From assembly GCA_964460755.1 (NCBI GenBank), contig CAYWQL010000020.1, positions 1 through 28,167 of the forward strand: 28,167 nucleotides of DNA. The letters are read 5' to 3'. Source of the stretch: JAYFNU01 sp964460755. Its GTDB lineage: Bacteria; Bacillota; Clostridia; Oscillospirales; Ruminococcaceae. Below, one piece after another: positions 13,824-21,949 of the stretch; the stretch's first letter is position 1, and each line of letters opens with the position of its first letter. Made by a program: the position numbers and the translations under genes. The notes under the pieces were generated by a model, which did no database searches, was not told where the DNA came from, and saw nothing but the letters and a program-made list of their open reading frames with translations.

Positions 13824-15214
13824 TACTTCATCAACTCCTCGGCTTTCGCTTTGACCTCGTCGATATCGCCCACCATAAAGAACGCCGTTTCGGGAAGCTC
13901 GTCCACCTCGCCGTCAACTATCGCCTTAAACGAACGAATGGTATCCTCTATTTTGACAAAGCGCCCCTGCATACCGGTGAAATCCTCCGCGACCGCAAAA
14001 GGCTGAGAGCAGAACAGATTAATCCGACGAGCACGATAAACTATTTTCTTATCCGCGTCGGAAAGCTCGTCCATACCGAGTATGGCGATAATATCCTTTA
14101 ATTCGGCATAGCGGTGAAGGCATTCCTGAACCCGCCGCGCGACCTCGTAATGCTCCCTGCCCACGATTTCCGGGGCGAGTATTCTCGACTGGGACTCAAG
14201 CGGGTCGACCGCGGGATATACGCCCGTTTCGGCAACGTGGCGGGAAAGCACCGTAGTCGCGTCAAGGTGAGAGAATATCGTCGCGGGGGCGGGGTCGGTT
14301 ATATCGTCAGCAGGGACGTATACCGCCTGCACAGACGTTATCGAGCCGTCCTTAGTAGAGGTTATTCTCTCCTCAAGCTCACCGAGCTCATTTGCAAGCG
14401 TCGGCTGATATCCGACCGCAGAGGGCATACGCCCCAAAAGTGCGGAAACCTCGTTGCCCGCTTGAACATAACGGTAAATGTTATCAATAAACAAAAGCAC
14501 GTCCTTGTGCATAACGTCACGGAAATATTCCGACATCGTAAGCCCCGCCATAGCCACGCGCATACGCGAGCCGGGCGGTTCGTTCATCTGTCCGAAGGCA
14601 AGGGCGGTTTTATTAATCGCTCCGCTCTGACGCATATCGTTAATAAGCTCGTTGCCCTCGCGAATACGCTCGCCGACTCCCGTAAAGACCGAGTAGCCGC
14701 CGTGCTTGGTCGCGATGTTATATATAAGCTCCATTATAAGCGTGGTTTTGCCGACACCCGCTCCGCCGAAAAGACCAATTTTTCCGCCCTTCGAATATGG
14801 CGTTAAAAGGTCGATAACCTTAATTCCCGTTTCAAAAAGCTCACACACGGGCGTAACCGTCGTAAGCTCCGGCGGTTCGCGGTGAATGGGCATTCGCGGA
14901 GCGTCCTCTATTTTTCCAAGCTTGTCGACGGGGCGGCCGAGCACGTCAATAACCCGTCCTAATACCTTTTCACCGACAGGGACGGTTATCCCCGCGCCAG
15001 TCGCGATTATCGTTTCGCCGCAGCTCATTCCGTCGGTCGACTCAAGCGCGATACACCTTACCGTGTCGTCCGACACATTGGAGGCAACCTCCATATGGAC
15101 GCCCTTCTCGCTGACAAGAAGGTCATATATTTTAGGCGTATCGTTTTCAAAAAAAACATCAAGCACCGGCCCGCTGATTTTTACAACCCTGCCCTTTTGC
15201 TCTTTCTTTTCCAT
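13823..15214 (-). CDS. atpD: F1Fo ATP synthase beta subunit
   Basis: The catalytic subunit of the alpha3-beta3 ring. The 463 residues show Walker A GGAGVGKT (150-157), catalytic Glu182 in GVGERIREGNE, the Walker B region LLFIDNIYRYVQAG and the DELSDADK catch loop. Small departures from the most common sequence (GERI for GERT, IYRYV for IFRFT, GMQGRF for GxPGxY) leave all catalytic residues in place. It follows atpG by 6 nt and overlaps atpC by one base. Confidence 0.97.
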   Translation of the reverse strand: MEKKEQKGRVVKISGPVLDVFFENDTPKIYDLLVSEKGVHMEVASNVSDDTVRCIALESTDGMSCGETIIATGAGITVPVGEKVLGRVIDVLGRPVDKLGKIEDAPRMPIHREPPELTTVTPVCELFETGIKVIDLLTPYSKGGKIGLFGGAGVGKTTLIMELIYNIATKHGGYSVFTGVGERIREGNELINDMRQSGAINKTALAFGQMNEPPGSRMRVAMAGLTMSEYFRDVMHKDVLLFIDNIYRYVQAGNEVSALLGRMPSAVGYQPTLANELGELEERITSTKDGSITSVQAVYVPADDITDPAPATIFSHLDATTVLSRHVAETGVYPAVDPLESQSRILAPEIVGREHYEVARRVQECLHRYAELKDIIAILGMDELSDADKKIVYRARRINLFCSQPFAVAEDFTGMQGRFVKIEDTIRSFKAIVDGEVDELPETAFFMVGDIDEVKAKAEELMK

Positions 15215-15220
15215 TTTCGG

Positions 15221-16105
15221 TTACACCCCCTTGCTCAAAATTTCCGACGCGCCCGTTATCTCGGCGATTTCCTGTGTGATTGCCGTTTGGCGCGCCATAT
15301 TATATTGCGTAGTTAACCTTTTTAACATTTCGTCGGCGTTGTCCGTTGCACTGTGCATGGCGTTCATTCTCGCGAAATGCTCGCTTGCGAATGCCTGAAC
15401 CATAACGCCGAAAATTATTCCAAGAACATATTGAGGAACGAGCATATCGAAAACCGTCTGGGTGTCGGGCACATAAATAGCGTCGACAAGCGGTTGCTCG
15501 GTCTCAAACTCGGTAAGGTCGACAAGCCGAATGGGAAGAAGCCTTCGAAGAATCGGCTTGTTCTTGGTTTCTCCGTAAAAGGAGGTATAAACAACTAACA
15601 CCTCGTCTACGAGGTTGCGGTCATATAAATCAAACATATCGCTCATAAGCCTTCGCGCTCTTTCAAGCGACGGGTCCTGCGCGTTTCCAAGAAGCTCGAT
15701 ATCCGGCATCTCGCCCTTTGCCTTAAAGTATTCCGACGCGATATTTCCTATCGTGATTATGAACTCCTCGGCGTTTTCCTTTTTTGAATGCTCCTCTATC
15801 TTTTCGGTCGCGAACTCAAGAACGTTGTCGTTGTAGTCGCCTGCCATTCCCTTGTCGCCCGCGATAACAATAAAGGCGCGTCGGCGGCCTCTGTGATGGT
15901 CAAGATATCTGTGCGAAATATCCTGCGACGAAAGCAAAATCTGCTTCATTGTTTCCGAAACGCGATCAAAATAGCGGTGGTTATATTCGATATGCTGCAT
16001 AACCCGCTTCATTCGCGTCGACGAAACGATTTCCATCGCGCCTGTTATCTTCCGCGTCTGTTCAACCGCGGCGATATGATGTCGAATTTCATAAATGTTC
16101 GACAT
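15221..16105 (-). CDS. atpG: F1Fo ATP synthase gamma subunit
   Basis: The central rotor shaft inside alpha3-beta3. The 294-residue protein has the expected long N-terminal helix (IRHHIAAVEQTRKITGAMEI, VSSTRMKRVMQ) and C-terminal helix (SATDNADEMLKRLTTQYNMA, RQTAITQEIAEI), which together make the coiled coil, with the Rossmann-like middle domain starting FIVIAGDKGMAGDYN. This gamma is more diverged than alpha or beta. Its ATG overlaps the atpA stop by one base (TAATG), with GAGGAG upstream. Confidence 0.95.
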   Translation of the reverse strand: MSNIYEIRHHIAAVEQTRKITGAMEIVSSTRMKRVMQHIEYNHRYFDRVSETMKQILLSSQDISHRYLDHHRGRRRAFIVIAGDKGMAGDYNDNVLEFATEKIEEHSKKENAEEFIITIGNIASEYFKAKGEMPDIELLGNAQDPSLERARRLMSDMFDLYDRNLVDEVLVVYTSFYGETKNKPILRRLLPIRLVDLTEFETEQPLVDAIYVPDTQTVFDMLVPQYVLGIIFGVMVQAFASEHFARMNAMHSATDNADEMLKRLTTQYNMARQTAITQEIAEITGASEILSKGV

Positions 16106-17847
16106 TATTTTTTCTCCTCAGCGTTATAAACGAAGCCCTTCATCAGCGCGACAAGCTGTTTTTTCGTTTCCTCTTGAAGCTCGCCTGTGGCGTTAATAGA
16201 GTTCATAACAGCATTTGCGTTTTTCTTAATGTACTTTAAAAGCGCGCGCTTTTTCGGTTCAACCACAGCGACGGCGTCCTCAAGGAAGATATCGTTTGTC
16301 GCCGCAAGAAGTAAGCAGGTCTGCTCGGCAAGTGAAAATCTTTCGGTCGCCGTCTGCTTTAAAACCTCGATTAAGCGCTCACCCTTTTTAAGTAGGAGCG
16401 CCGTCGTGTTGTCAAGGTCTGCTCCGAACTGAGCAAAAACCGCCATATCGCGATACTGCGCAACCTCAAGGCGGAGGTTCTTCGAAACGTTCTTCATCGC
16501 CTTGCTTTGCGCCGAGCGGCCGACACGGGAAACCGAAAGTCCGACGTTGACGGCGGGACGAACGCCCGCGTTAAAAAGCTCGGTTTCAAGATAAATCTGA
16601 CCGTCGGTTATCGAAATAACGTTGGTCGGAATATATGCGGATATATCTCCGGCAAGGGTTTCAACTATCGGAAGGGCGGTTATCGAGCCTCCGCCAAGCT
16701 CCTTGTTGAGTCTTGCCGCGCGCTCCAAAAGACGGCTGTGAAGATAGAATACGTCTCCGGGATACGCCTCGCGCCCCGACGGGCGGCGAAGAAGAAGCGA
16801 CATCGAACGATACGCCGCGGCGTGCTTCGAGAGGTCGTCGTAAACAATTAAAACGTCCTTGCCTTGATACATAAACTGCTCGGCAATTGCGCACGCCGCA
16901 TAGGGCGCGATATACTGCATAGCCGAGCTGTCGCTCGCGAAAGCGGTAACAACGACGGTATGCGAAAGCACCCCGTTCGCGTCAAGGGTATGTATAACAT
17001 TCGCGACGTTAGACGCCTTTTGCCCTATCGCGCAATAAACGCATATAACTCCGCTTTCCACCTGGTTTAGGATAGCGGAAATAGCTATCGAGGTCTTTCC
17101 CGTCTGGCGGTCGCCGATAATAAGCTCGCGCTGTCCGCGTCCGATGGGTATCATACTGTCGATAGCAAGTATTCCTGTTTCAAGAGGGGTGTCAACGGGC
17201 GAGCGGTCCATTATCGCGGGCGCCGCCGCCTCTATGGGACGAAAATCGCGGCAACGAAGCTCGCGACCGTCAAGCGGACGTCCAATCGGGTCGATAACCC
17301 GTCCTAAAACCTCGTCGCCGACACAAATATCCGCGACGCGGTCGGTTCTCTTTACGCTGAGTCCCGGGAAGACGTTCGACGCTCCGTCGAGAAGCACCGC
17401 GCTTGTGTTTAAGTCGCTGAGGTCAAGCGCAATGCCGAACGCTCCGCCGTCAAACTCTAAAAGCTCACCGTACTTTACGCCCCTTAAGCCCTCAATATGA
17501 ACCACGCCGTCGGCGCAAAACACAACCGTGCCGCAGTCGTCGACCGTTGGGGAAAAATCGGTGCTGTAAAGCTTTTCCCTGAGATATTCGAGCACACTCT
17601 GCTGCTTTATCGGCTCTTTGCCGTTTTCCTTGCCATTATCGGTCAAGGCGGCTTTAATACGTCCGAGCGAAACGCTCGAATCGTAGACCTTACCGTTTAT
17701 CGACGCGACAAAGCCTCCGATAACCTTTTCGTCGGTTACGGTTTCAAAGCTTATCTCCTGTTTGAACTGTTTTTCAAAGCTGGCGACAATTTTCTTTATC
17801 TCCTGCTCGTCAAGCGAGGGAGATACCTTTAAATAACCGTTAATCAT
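16105..17847 (-). CDS. atpA: Delta(C-domain)-alpha fusion subunit of ATP synthase
   Basis: At 580 residues this alpha subunit is about 75 longer than usual. Residues about 5-69 are not alpha-like. They match the C-terminal domain of the delta subunit (AtpH/OSCP), the part that contacts b: YLKVSPSLDEQEIKKI, then VTDEKVIGGFVASINGKVYD and SSV, against the LIGGIxVRIGxxxYDGSV signature of AtpH. A polar linker (70-83, DNGKENGKEPIKQQ) leads into ordinary alpha: VLEYLREKL, Walker A GDRQTGKT (245-252), DDLSKHAAAYR, SITALPIVET and the arginine-finger loop SVSRVG. No separate atpH exists in the operon and the N-terminal delta domain is absent. It overlaps atpF by 4 nt (ATGA), which fixes the start. A GTG at codon 85 could restart plain alpha but lacks a good ribosome site. 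Confidence 0.95.
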   Translation of the reverse strand: MINGYLKVSPSLDEQEIKKIVASFEKQFKQEISFETVTDEKVIGGFVASINGKVYDSSVSLGRIKAALTDNGKENGKEPIKQQSVLEYLREKLYSTDFSPTVDDCGTVVFCADGVVHIEGLRGVKYGELLEFDGGAFGIALDLSDLNTSAVLLDGASNVFPGLSVKRTDRVADICVGDEVLGRVIDPIGRPLDGRELRCRDFRPIEAAAPAIMDRSPVDTPLETGILAIDSMIPIGRGQRELIIGDRQTGKTSIAISAILNQVESGVICVYCAIGQKASNVANVIHTLDANGVLSHTVVVTAFASDSSAMQYIAPYAACAIAEQFMYQGKDVLIVYDDLSKHAAAYRSMSLLLRRPSGREAYPGDVFYLHSRLLERAARLNKELGGGSITALPIVETLAGDISAYIPTNVISITDGQIYLETELFNAGVRPAVNVGLSVSRVGRSAQSKAMKNVSKNLRLEVAQYRDMAVFAQFGADLDNTTALLLKKGERLIEVLKQTATERFSLAEQTCLLLAATNDIFLEDAVAVVEPKKRALLKYIKKNANAVMNSINATGELQEETKKQLVALMKGFVYNAEEKK

Positions 17848-18326
17848 GACTTTTTCATCTCGCTAAAAAACTCGTCAATAACCTTGCTGTTGTCTTTTTT
17901 TGATATTTCGCGCTTTAGTATTCTTCCCGCGATTTCGACCGAAAGGTCGGTTATTTCACCGCGCATACCGTCAAGCGCCTCTTGTTTTTCCTTTTCGCTG
18001 TCTTCAATAGCCTTCTTGACAATCTTATCCGATTTTGCCTTTGCGTCAGCGATAATCTTGCTTGCGGCGGCGGCGGATTTCTCCTCGCCCGCAACAATTA
18101 TCTCGTGCGCCTCGTTTTCGGCGTTTGCAAGACGTTTGTCGAGCTGTTCCTTCTCCTTCGCCGCGTCCTCGGACGCCTTTTCGGCATCGGCCAACTGCCC
18201 TTCGATTTTCGCCGTACGCGCACTCATAAACTTTTTTATCGGCTTATAGAGTATGGCTCTTAGCAACAGGAAGAGGACAACTATATTGATGATGTGGATA
18301 ATTATGTCCGTCGGATATAACTCCAT
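17844..18326 (-). CDS. atpF: F1Fo ATP synthase b subunit
   Basis: The peripheral-stalk subunit, 160 residues: one N-terminal membrane helix (IIIHIINIVVLFLLLRAILY, about 8-27), the conserved KPIKKFM boundary and a long, highly charged helix ending DLSVEIAGRILKREISKKDN. Two copies form the stator arm that holds F1 through delta. Here delta survives only as a domain on alpha, so the b C-terminus should dock there. It is normal in length and not itself fused. It is followed by the delta-alpha gene with an ATGA overlap. Confidence 0.95.
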   Translation of the reverse strand: MELYPTDIIIHIINIVVLFLLLRAILYKPIKKFMSARTAKIEGQLADAEKASEDAAKEKEQLDKRLANAENEAHEIIVAGEEKSAAAASKIIADAKAKSDKIVKKAIEDSEKEKQEALDGMRGEITDLSVEIAGRILKREISKKDNSKVIDEFFSEMKKS

Positions 18327-18348
18327 TTTGGTTTGCCTCCTGTTGAAA

Positions 18349-18567
18349 TTATTTAAGAACGAAAATCATAATAAGCGCCGTGACGAAGCCGTAAATCGCG
18401 CAGGACTCGGCAAGAGCCAAGCCAAGAAGAAGTATCGAGTTGATTTTTCCCGAAGCCTCGGGCTGACGTGCGACGGCGTCGACCGCCTTACCTGTCGCTA
18501 TTGCCATAGCAAGTCCTGTTGTCGCGCAAGCGAGAATACAAAGTGCTGCACCTATTGCAACATTCAT
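18349..18567 (-). CDS. atpE: F1Fo ATP synthase c subunit
   Basis: The rotor-ring proteolipid, 72 residues in two membrane helices joined by the polar loop ARQPEASGKIN. The ion-binding carboxylate is E54 in LALAESCAIYG, followed by S55 and Y59, residues also seen in sodium-type rings. But the helix-1 glutamine that completes a sodium site (in GQGYAAGKA of Ilyobacter-type c) is M21 here, which favours protons. The glycine packing motif GxGxGxGxG of helix 1 is replaced by C14, T16, G18, A20 and A22, closer to the alanine version of some alkaliphiles, and could alter ring size. GGAGG lies 8 nt before ATG 18567. Confidence 0.95.
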   Translation of the reverse strand: MNVAIGAALCILACATTGLAMAIATGKAVDAVARQPEASGKINSILLLGLALAESCAIYGFVTALIMIFVLK

Positions 18568-18595
18568 AGTTAAAATCCTCCGTAAATATTATTTC

Positions 18596-19486
18596 TTATT
18601 CGGTCGCTTCGTTGATAAAGGTCAACGTAAGCGTTACAAAGATAAACGCTTGAATCAGTGGGTGAAACACATTAAAGTACAGTCCGAGCACGCTCGGTAT
18701 TCCAACGGCGCCGTTTCCAAGCGCCGTATAGAGCAGGTCCATAACTATCATTCCGCCGAGCATATTTCCGAAAAGTCGGCATGCCATTGAAACGGGTATC
18801 GCGCAGTCGCTTATTATCTTCATCGGAAGAACGACGGGCGTTGGGTTCGCAAGACTCTTTATCCTTCCGGCGACTCCCTTTCGCTTTATACCGTAATAGT
18901 TAATCAGAACAAAGGTCAAAAAAGCAAGCGCAAAGGTGAGGGTGATATCCGCCGTCGGCGCGCGAAGCCCAAGAAGCTCAACCGAAGCGCAGCCGACCAT
19001 AAATACCGCAATCGTGAATATGTACGCTCCGAGCCCGTCGCCGAGGTCGTCGGTTTTTGATTTCGTATACTGCTCGACGTACTCGACCATGGTTTCCAAA
19101 ACGTTCTGCGCCCGAGTCGGCACCTCCTTAAATCGGCTTACAACAAATATTCTGAGTATAAGCGCGATAAGTATTAGCGCCGCCATAACGCACCAGGTAT
19201 ATATAACCGTCGTGCTTATGCTGTATCCGCGCCACTCTATTCTCGGCGCCCAAATCGACACCGTGATTTCTTTCTTTTCTCCCTTGCCGAAAAGAAGTGT
19301 AACAAGCTTGACGACCAAAACGTAAAGCGAAGCAATCATCAGCATAAGCGAAATCGTCTTTAGTCGTTTTTGCTTTTTCGTCGGCGCGCCGTCGCTCTTC
19401 GCGATACTCTTCAGCGCTGACCGCCGCCAGAAAAAGCCGATTGCCGCGACCGCGAAGGAGCCGCCGATAATTATATAATCTATCAT
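18596..19486 (-). CDS. atpB: F1Fo ATP synthase a subunit
   Basis: The membrane stator with the two ion half-channels. The start at 19486 (MIDYIIIGGS, with GAAGAG upstream and 4 nt after the preceding stop) gives 296 residues; the frame's 21-codon extension to 19549 would overlap the upstream gene and is rejected. The essential arginine is R237 in MACRLFGNMLGG, and the last helices read FHPLIQAFIFVTLTLTFINE. The N-terminal part has two extra hydrophobic segments (about 3-18 and 47-66) around a basic loop before the first conserved helix, so it is longer than a typical a subunit of about 230-270 residues. Confidence 0.93.
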   Translation of the reverse strand: MIDYIIIGGSFAVAAIGFFWRRSALKSIAKSDGAPTKKQKRLKTISLMLMIASLYVLVVKLVTLLFGKGEKKEITVSIWAPRIEWRGYSISTTVIYTWCVMAALILIALILRIFVVSRFKEVPTRAQNVLETMVEYVEQYTKSKTDDLGDGLGAYIFTIAVFMVGCASVELLGLRAPTADITLTFALAFLTFVLINYYGIKRKGVAGRIKSLANPTPVVLPMKIISDCAIPVSMACRLFGNMLGGMIVMDLLYTALGNGAVGIPSVLGLYFNVFHPLIQAFIFVTLTLTFINEATE

Positions 19487-19490
19487 TTTT

Positions 19491-19772
19491 TCACTCTTCT
19501 TTCCCCGTTCGCTTGGTTCTCCATACGAACACCGCGACCGTTCCGACAATAAGAGTCGCCGCCATAGCCACGCCCATGGTTACGACCCCCGTTCGCGACG
19601 CGCGCGTCGCCGTCAGAACGAGAACGCCAAGCGGCAGCAGGAACTGCGCCAAGCCCGCAAAAACCGTGCCGACCCTTACCTTTCCCGACATAACCGCGTT
19701 CGTAAACCTTGTTAGAAGCCACACCTGAAGCGCGCCTGCGGCGATTGCTATTCCGACAATAACGAAGCTCAT
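19491..19772 (-). CDS. AtpI-like small membrane protein
   Basis: First gene of the ATP synthase operon: 93 residues with three hydrophobic helices (about 4-20, 34-56 and 61-84) separated by a short basic loop (SGKVRVG) and ending in a charged tail. The position directly before atpB is that of AtpI, a helper for c-ring assembly or Mg/Ca supply. Sequence similarity to textbook AtpI (four helices) is not evident to me, so the assignment rests on position, size and membrane topology. The gene ends 4 nt before atpB. Confidence 0.6.
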   Translation of the reverse strand: MSFVIVGIAIAAGALQVWLLTRFTNAVMSGKVRVGTVFAGLAQFLLPLGVLVLTATRASRTGVVTMGVAMAATLIVGTVAVFVWRTKRTGKEE

Positions 19773-19808
19773 AACTTCCGTCGCCCTTCTTTGATTTATG
19801 TATATATT

Positions 19809-19837
19809 AAGTTATCACTTTTCTGTGTTTAATTCAA
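19809..19837 (-). promoter_or_regulatory. Putative promoter of the ATP synthase operon
   Basis: Minus strand: TTGAAT (19837-19832), 17 bp, TAACTT (19814-19809). The -10 is poor. The only intergenic space upstream of the operon is here, so the promoter must lie nearby. Confidence 0.45.
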
Positions 19838-19846
19838 GTAAAATAG

Positions 19847-19882
19847 AATGAATCATTTGTGCTTTTTCACAAATGATTCATT
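19847..19882. repeat. 15-bp perfect hairpin just upstream of the atp promoter
   Basis: AATGAATCATTTGTG (19847-19861) is perfectly complementary to CACAAATGATTCATT (19868-19882) around CTTTTT. It ends 9 bp before the -35 of the atp promoter. It has no proper T tract on the minus strand, and the preceding ltaS gene already has its own terminator, so it is more likely a protein-binding site or a second, weak terminator. Confidence 0.75.
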
Positions 19883-20000
19883 TTCGTTTGTACTTTTTGA
19901 CGAACAATCGGCTTTTTTCGTTTTATTAAATAAGAAATATTACTTTTATGTGCCCCAAATTGAACCTTCGGCAGACTATCCCTATGTAACTTGAAAAGGC

Positions 20001-20020
20001 GACGGCGCAAAAGCGCCGTC
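20001..20020 (-). terminator. Terminator after the LtaS-type gene
   Basis: GACGGCGC / GCGCCGTC with a tetraloop, a perfect 8-bp GC-rich stem extended by weaker pairs. The minus read continues GCCTTTTC. It starts 8 nt after the stop. Confidence 0.8.
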
Positions 20021-20028
20021 GTCAAAAG

Positions 20029-21912
20029 CTATTTCAAATAGTCCGAAAGATATTTTTTTCCGAAAACGACGTCGTATTCGATAAGCCTTCTCGTCTTCTG
20101 CTCCGCTGCTTGCTCCTCGGTCGGCTTAAAGCTGACGTCGCCGTCCTTATTCACGACGAAGTTCGCCGTTCCGCCGTTTGTCGTCAGGGTGTTATCGTAA
20201 AGATAATCAAAATATTTCGGGCGGTAAACGCCGTATTCTCGAAGAGCGTCGACGAGAAGCATATTCGGCGCGATATTTCCGAAGCTCGTTCCGCCAAGCC
20301 CCGCGTCAAAATTGCTCCACACAAGATAAGGGGTAGAGTGTGTTTCGAGGAAATCGAGTTCCTCGACATATCCGTCGAAATAGCCGGTATCGACAAGGAT
20401 TTCGCTGTCCTGTCCCTCAACGCAAACCGACGCTTGATGGTCGCCGTAAACGACGATAATAACGTCGCGGTCAACCGTGCTGAAATAGTCGGTAAGCTCC
20501 TTTATCGCCACATTTGTCCGCTCAAACGCCTTAGCATACGCCGCGACCGCTTCGACCTGCTCGGCCGATAGGCTTCCGCTCGTCACTCCCATTGCCGCAA
20601 GCTCGCTCTCGCTGAAGCGCGACGCATAGAGCGGCGAATGGTTCTGCATAGTCAGTATATGCATAAAAACGTGGTCGTTCTTTTGTATTTCCTCGTTATA
20701 AAGCTCAATCGTCTTTTTAACGCAAGCGCTGTCGTCTATCCACTCGCCCGACCGCGTTGGGTTTGTAAACGTGTCCTCAAAGTTAACGCTGTCGAAGCCA
20801 AGCATCGGATAGGCGTTAGAGCGATTGTACATCGTGTTATTGTAGGCGTGAACGGCAACCGTCGAATATCCGTCGCGCTTATAAAACTGCGGCGCGCTTG
20901 GAAAGTCCTCATATACATAAGCGTTAAACGGGCACGCCGCCGCCTGACTGTCGCCCGATGAAAATCCCGTCAGCACCTCATATTCTATATATGCCGTTCC
21001 GCCGCCGTACTTTGGCGGAATCATATTTCCGCTTACGCCCTCGGCTTTAAGCTCATCGAGAATATCGAAGGGATTGTTTTTTATTTCAACATCATAGTTC
21101 TTAAGCTCAAACCACGTTTCGACCTGAACGACGATTACGTCGACCTTCCGACCCGCCTGTGCCGCGCTTTCATTTGCGATTTTTTCGCCGATTGCGCTCA
21201 TTTGTTCCCTTGCGTAGCCCTTGGGCTTCTTCGGAAAAAGACTGCTTTCGGTCGTCGCGATAAGCTCAAAATAAAACGTATTGTCGTCGTACTGCTCGGT
21301 TATGCTCGCGTGGTCGACCCGACCGAGCGCCTCGGTCAGCGGTTCGTTGAAGATTACCCCTCTTACATAAACCCCGCACAGCACGACCGCACCCACCGCG
21401 GCCACCAGCTTTATTGCGAAGCATGGTATTATCCATACTTTTTTCGTAATAAGCTCCATTTTTATCGGAATGTATAATAGTGAGATGATTATACTAATCG
21501 TAAAACATATCGCCAGCGGTGCCGATATTGAAAGCTTAAGCCCCGAGTCGATTGTTTCCGCCGCGCCGAAGAGATGATAAATGTCGCTTATGAAGAAGGG
21601 CTCAAAGCGATAGTTCAGCTTGTTTTGATTGACAAAGCTCATAATACACGAAAGCAGAAGAAAGACAAACGACGAAATCGCTACTCGTTTTACAAGAAGC
21701 GTCAGCGCGAAATATACGCACAAAAGCGCGATAAAAACGAGAAAATACAAGCCTATATTACCAAAAAAATAATCGAAGGACACGCCCTTGCGATACACTA
21801 TATCGGGTATCACCGCCGCGAAAAGCGGAACGAAAAGAAAATTCAGCAAAAGCATAATTGCCTTAACGGGCTTACTCGTGATTTTGTCCTTGCATCCTGC
21901 GAAAAAATTCAT
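20029..21912 (-). CDS. LtaS-family membrane sulfatase / phosphoglycerol transferase
   Basis: A 627-residue membrane enzyme of the lipoteichoic-acid-synthase family, transferring glycerol phosphate from phosphatidylglycerol on the outer face of the membrane. About five membrane helices fill residues 15-185, with the family motif NKLNYRFEPFFISDIY (97-112) between them. The extracellular sulfatase-fold domain carries E265 (VQVETW), the nucleophile T306 in YGGGTAYIEYEVLTG, HAYNNTMYNR (355-364) and D491-H492 (VVYGDHQ), the usual manganese ligands. The C-terminus extends beyond the sulfatase core with a short charged tail. Whether it polymerises LTA or adds single groups is not decidable. It follows the beta-CASP gene by 37 nt. 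Confidence 0.9.
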   Translation of the reverse strand: MNFFAGCKDKITSKPVKAIMLLLNFLFVPLFAAVIPDIVYRKGVSFDYFFGNIGLYFLVFIALLCVYFALTLLVKRVAISSFVFLLLSCIMSFVNQNKLNYRFEPFFISDIYHLFGAAETIDSGLKLSISAPLAICFTISIIISLLYIPIKMELITKKVWIIPCFAIKLVAAVGAVVLCGVYVRGVIFNEPLTEALGRVDHASITEQYDDNTFYFELIATTESSLFPKKPKGYAREQMSAIGEKIANESAAQAGRKVDVIVVQVETWFELKNYDVEIKNNPFDILDELKAEGVSGNMIPPKYGGGTAYIEYEVLTGFSSGDSQAAACPFNAYVYEDFPSAPQFYKRDGYSTVAVHAYNNTMYNRSNAYPMLGFDSVNFEDTFTNPTRSGEWIDDSACVKKTIELYNEEIQKNDHVFMHILTMQNHSPLYASRFSESELAAMGVTSGSLSAEQVEAVAAYAKAFERTNVAIKELTDYFSTVDRDVIIVVYGDHQASVCVEGQDSEILVDTGYFDGYVEELDFLETHSTPYLVWSNFDAGLGGTSFGNIAPNMLLVDALREYGVYRPKYFDYLYDNTLTTNGGTANFVVNKDGDVSFKPTEEQAAEQKTRRLIEYDVVFGKKYLSDYLK

Positions 21913-21949
21913 TTATAGTCCTCAAAAAAAACAGTAATTTTCAATAATT

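Noticed and set aside
18349..18567. Sodium-driven ATP synthase
   Set aside because: E54, S55 and Y59 fit, but the helix-1 glutamine needed for the sodium site is Met21.
19487..19549. Longer start for atpB
   Set aside because: It would overlap the upstream membrane-protein gene by about 60 nt and has no ribosome site, while the ATG at 19486 does.
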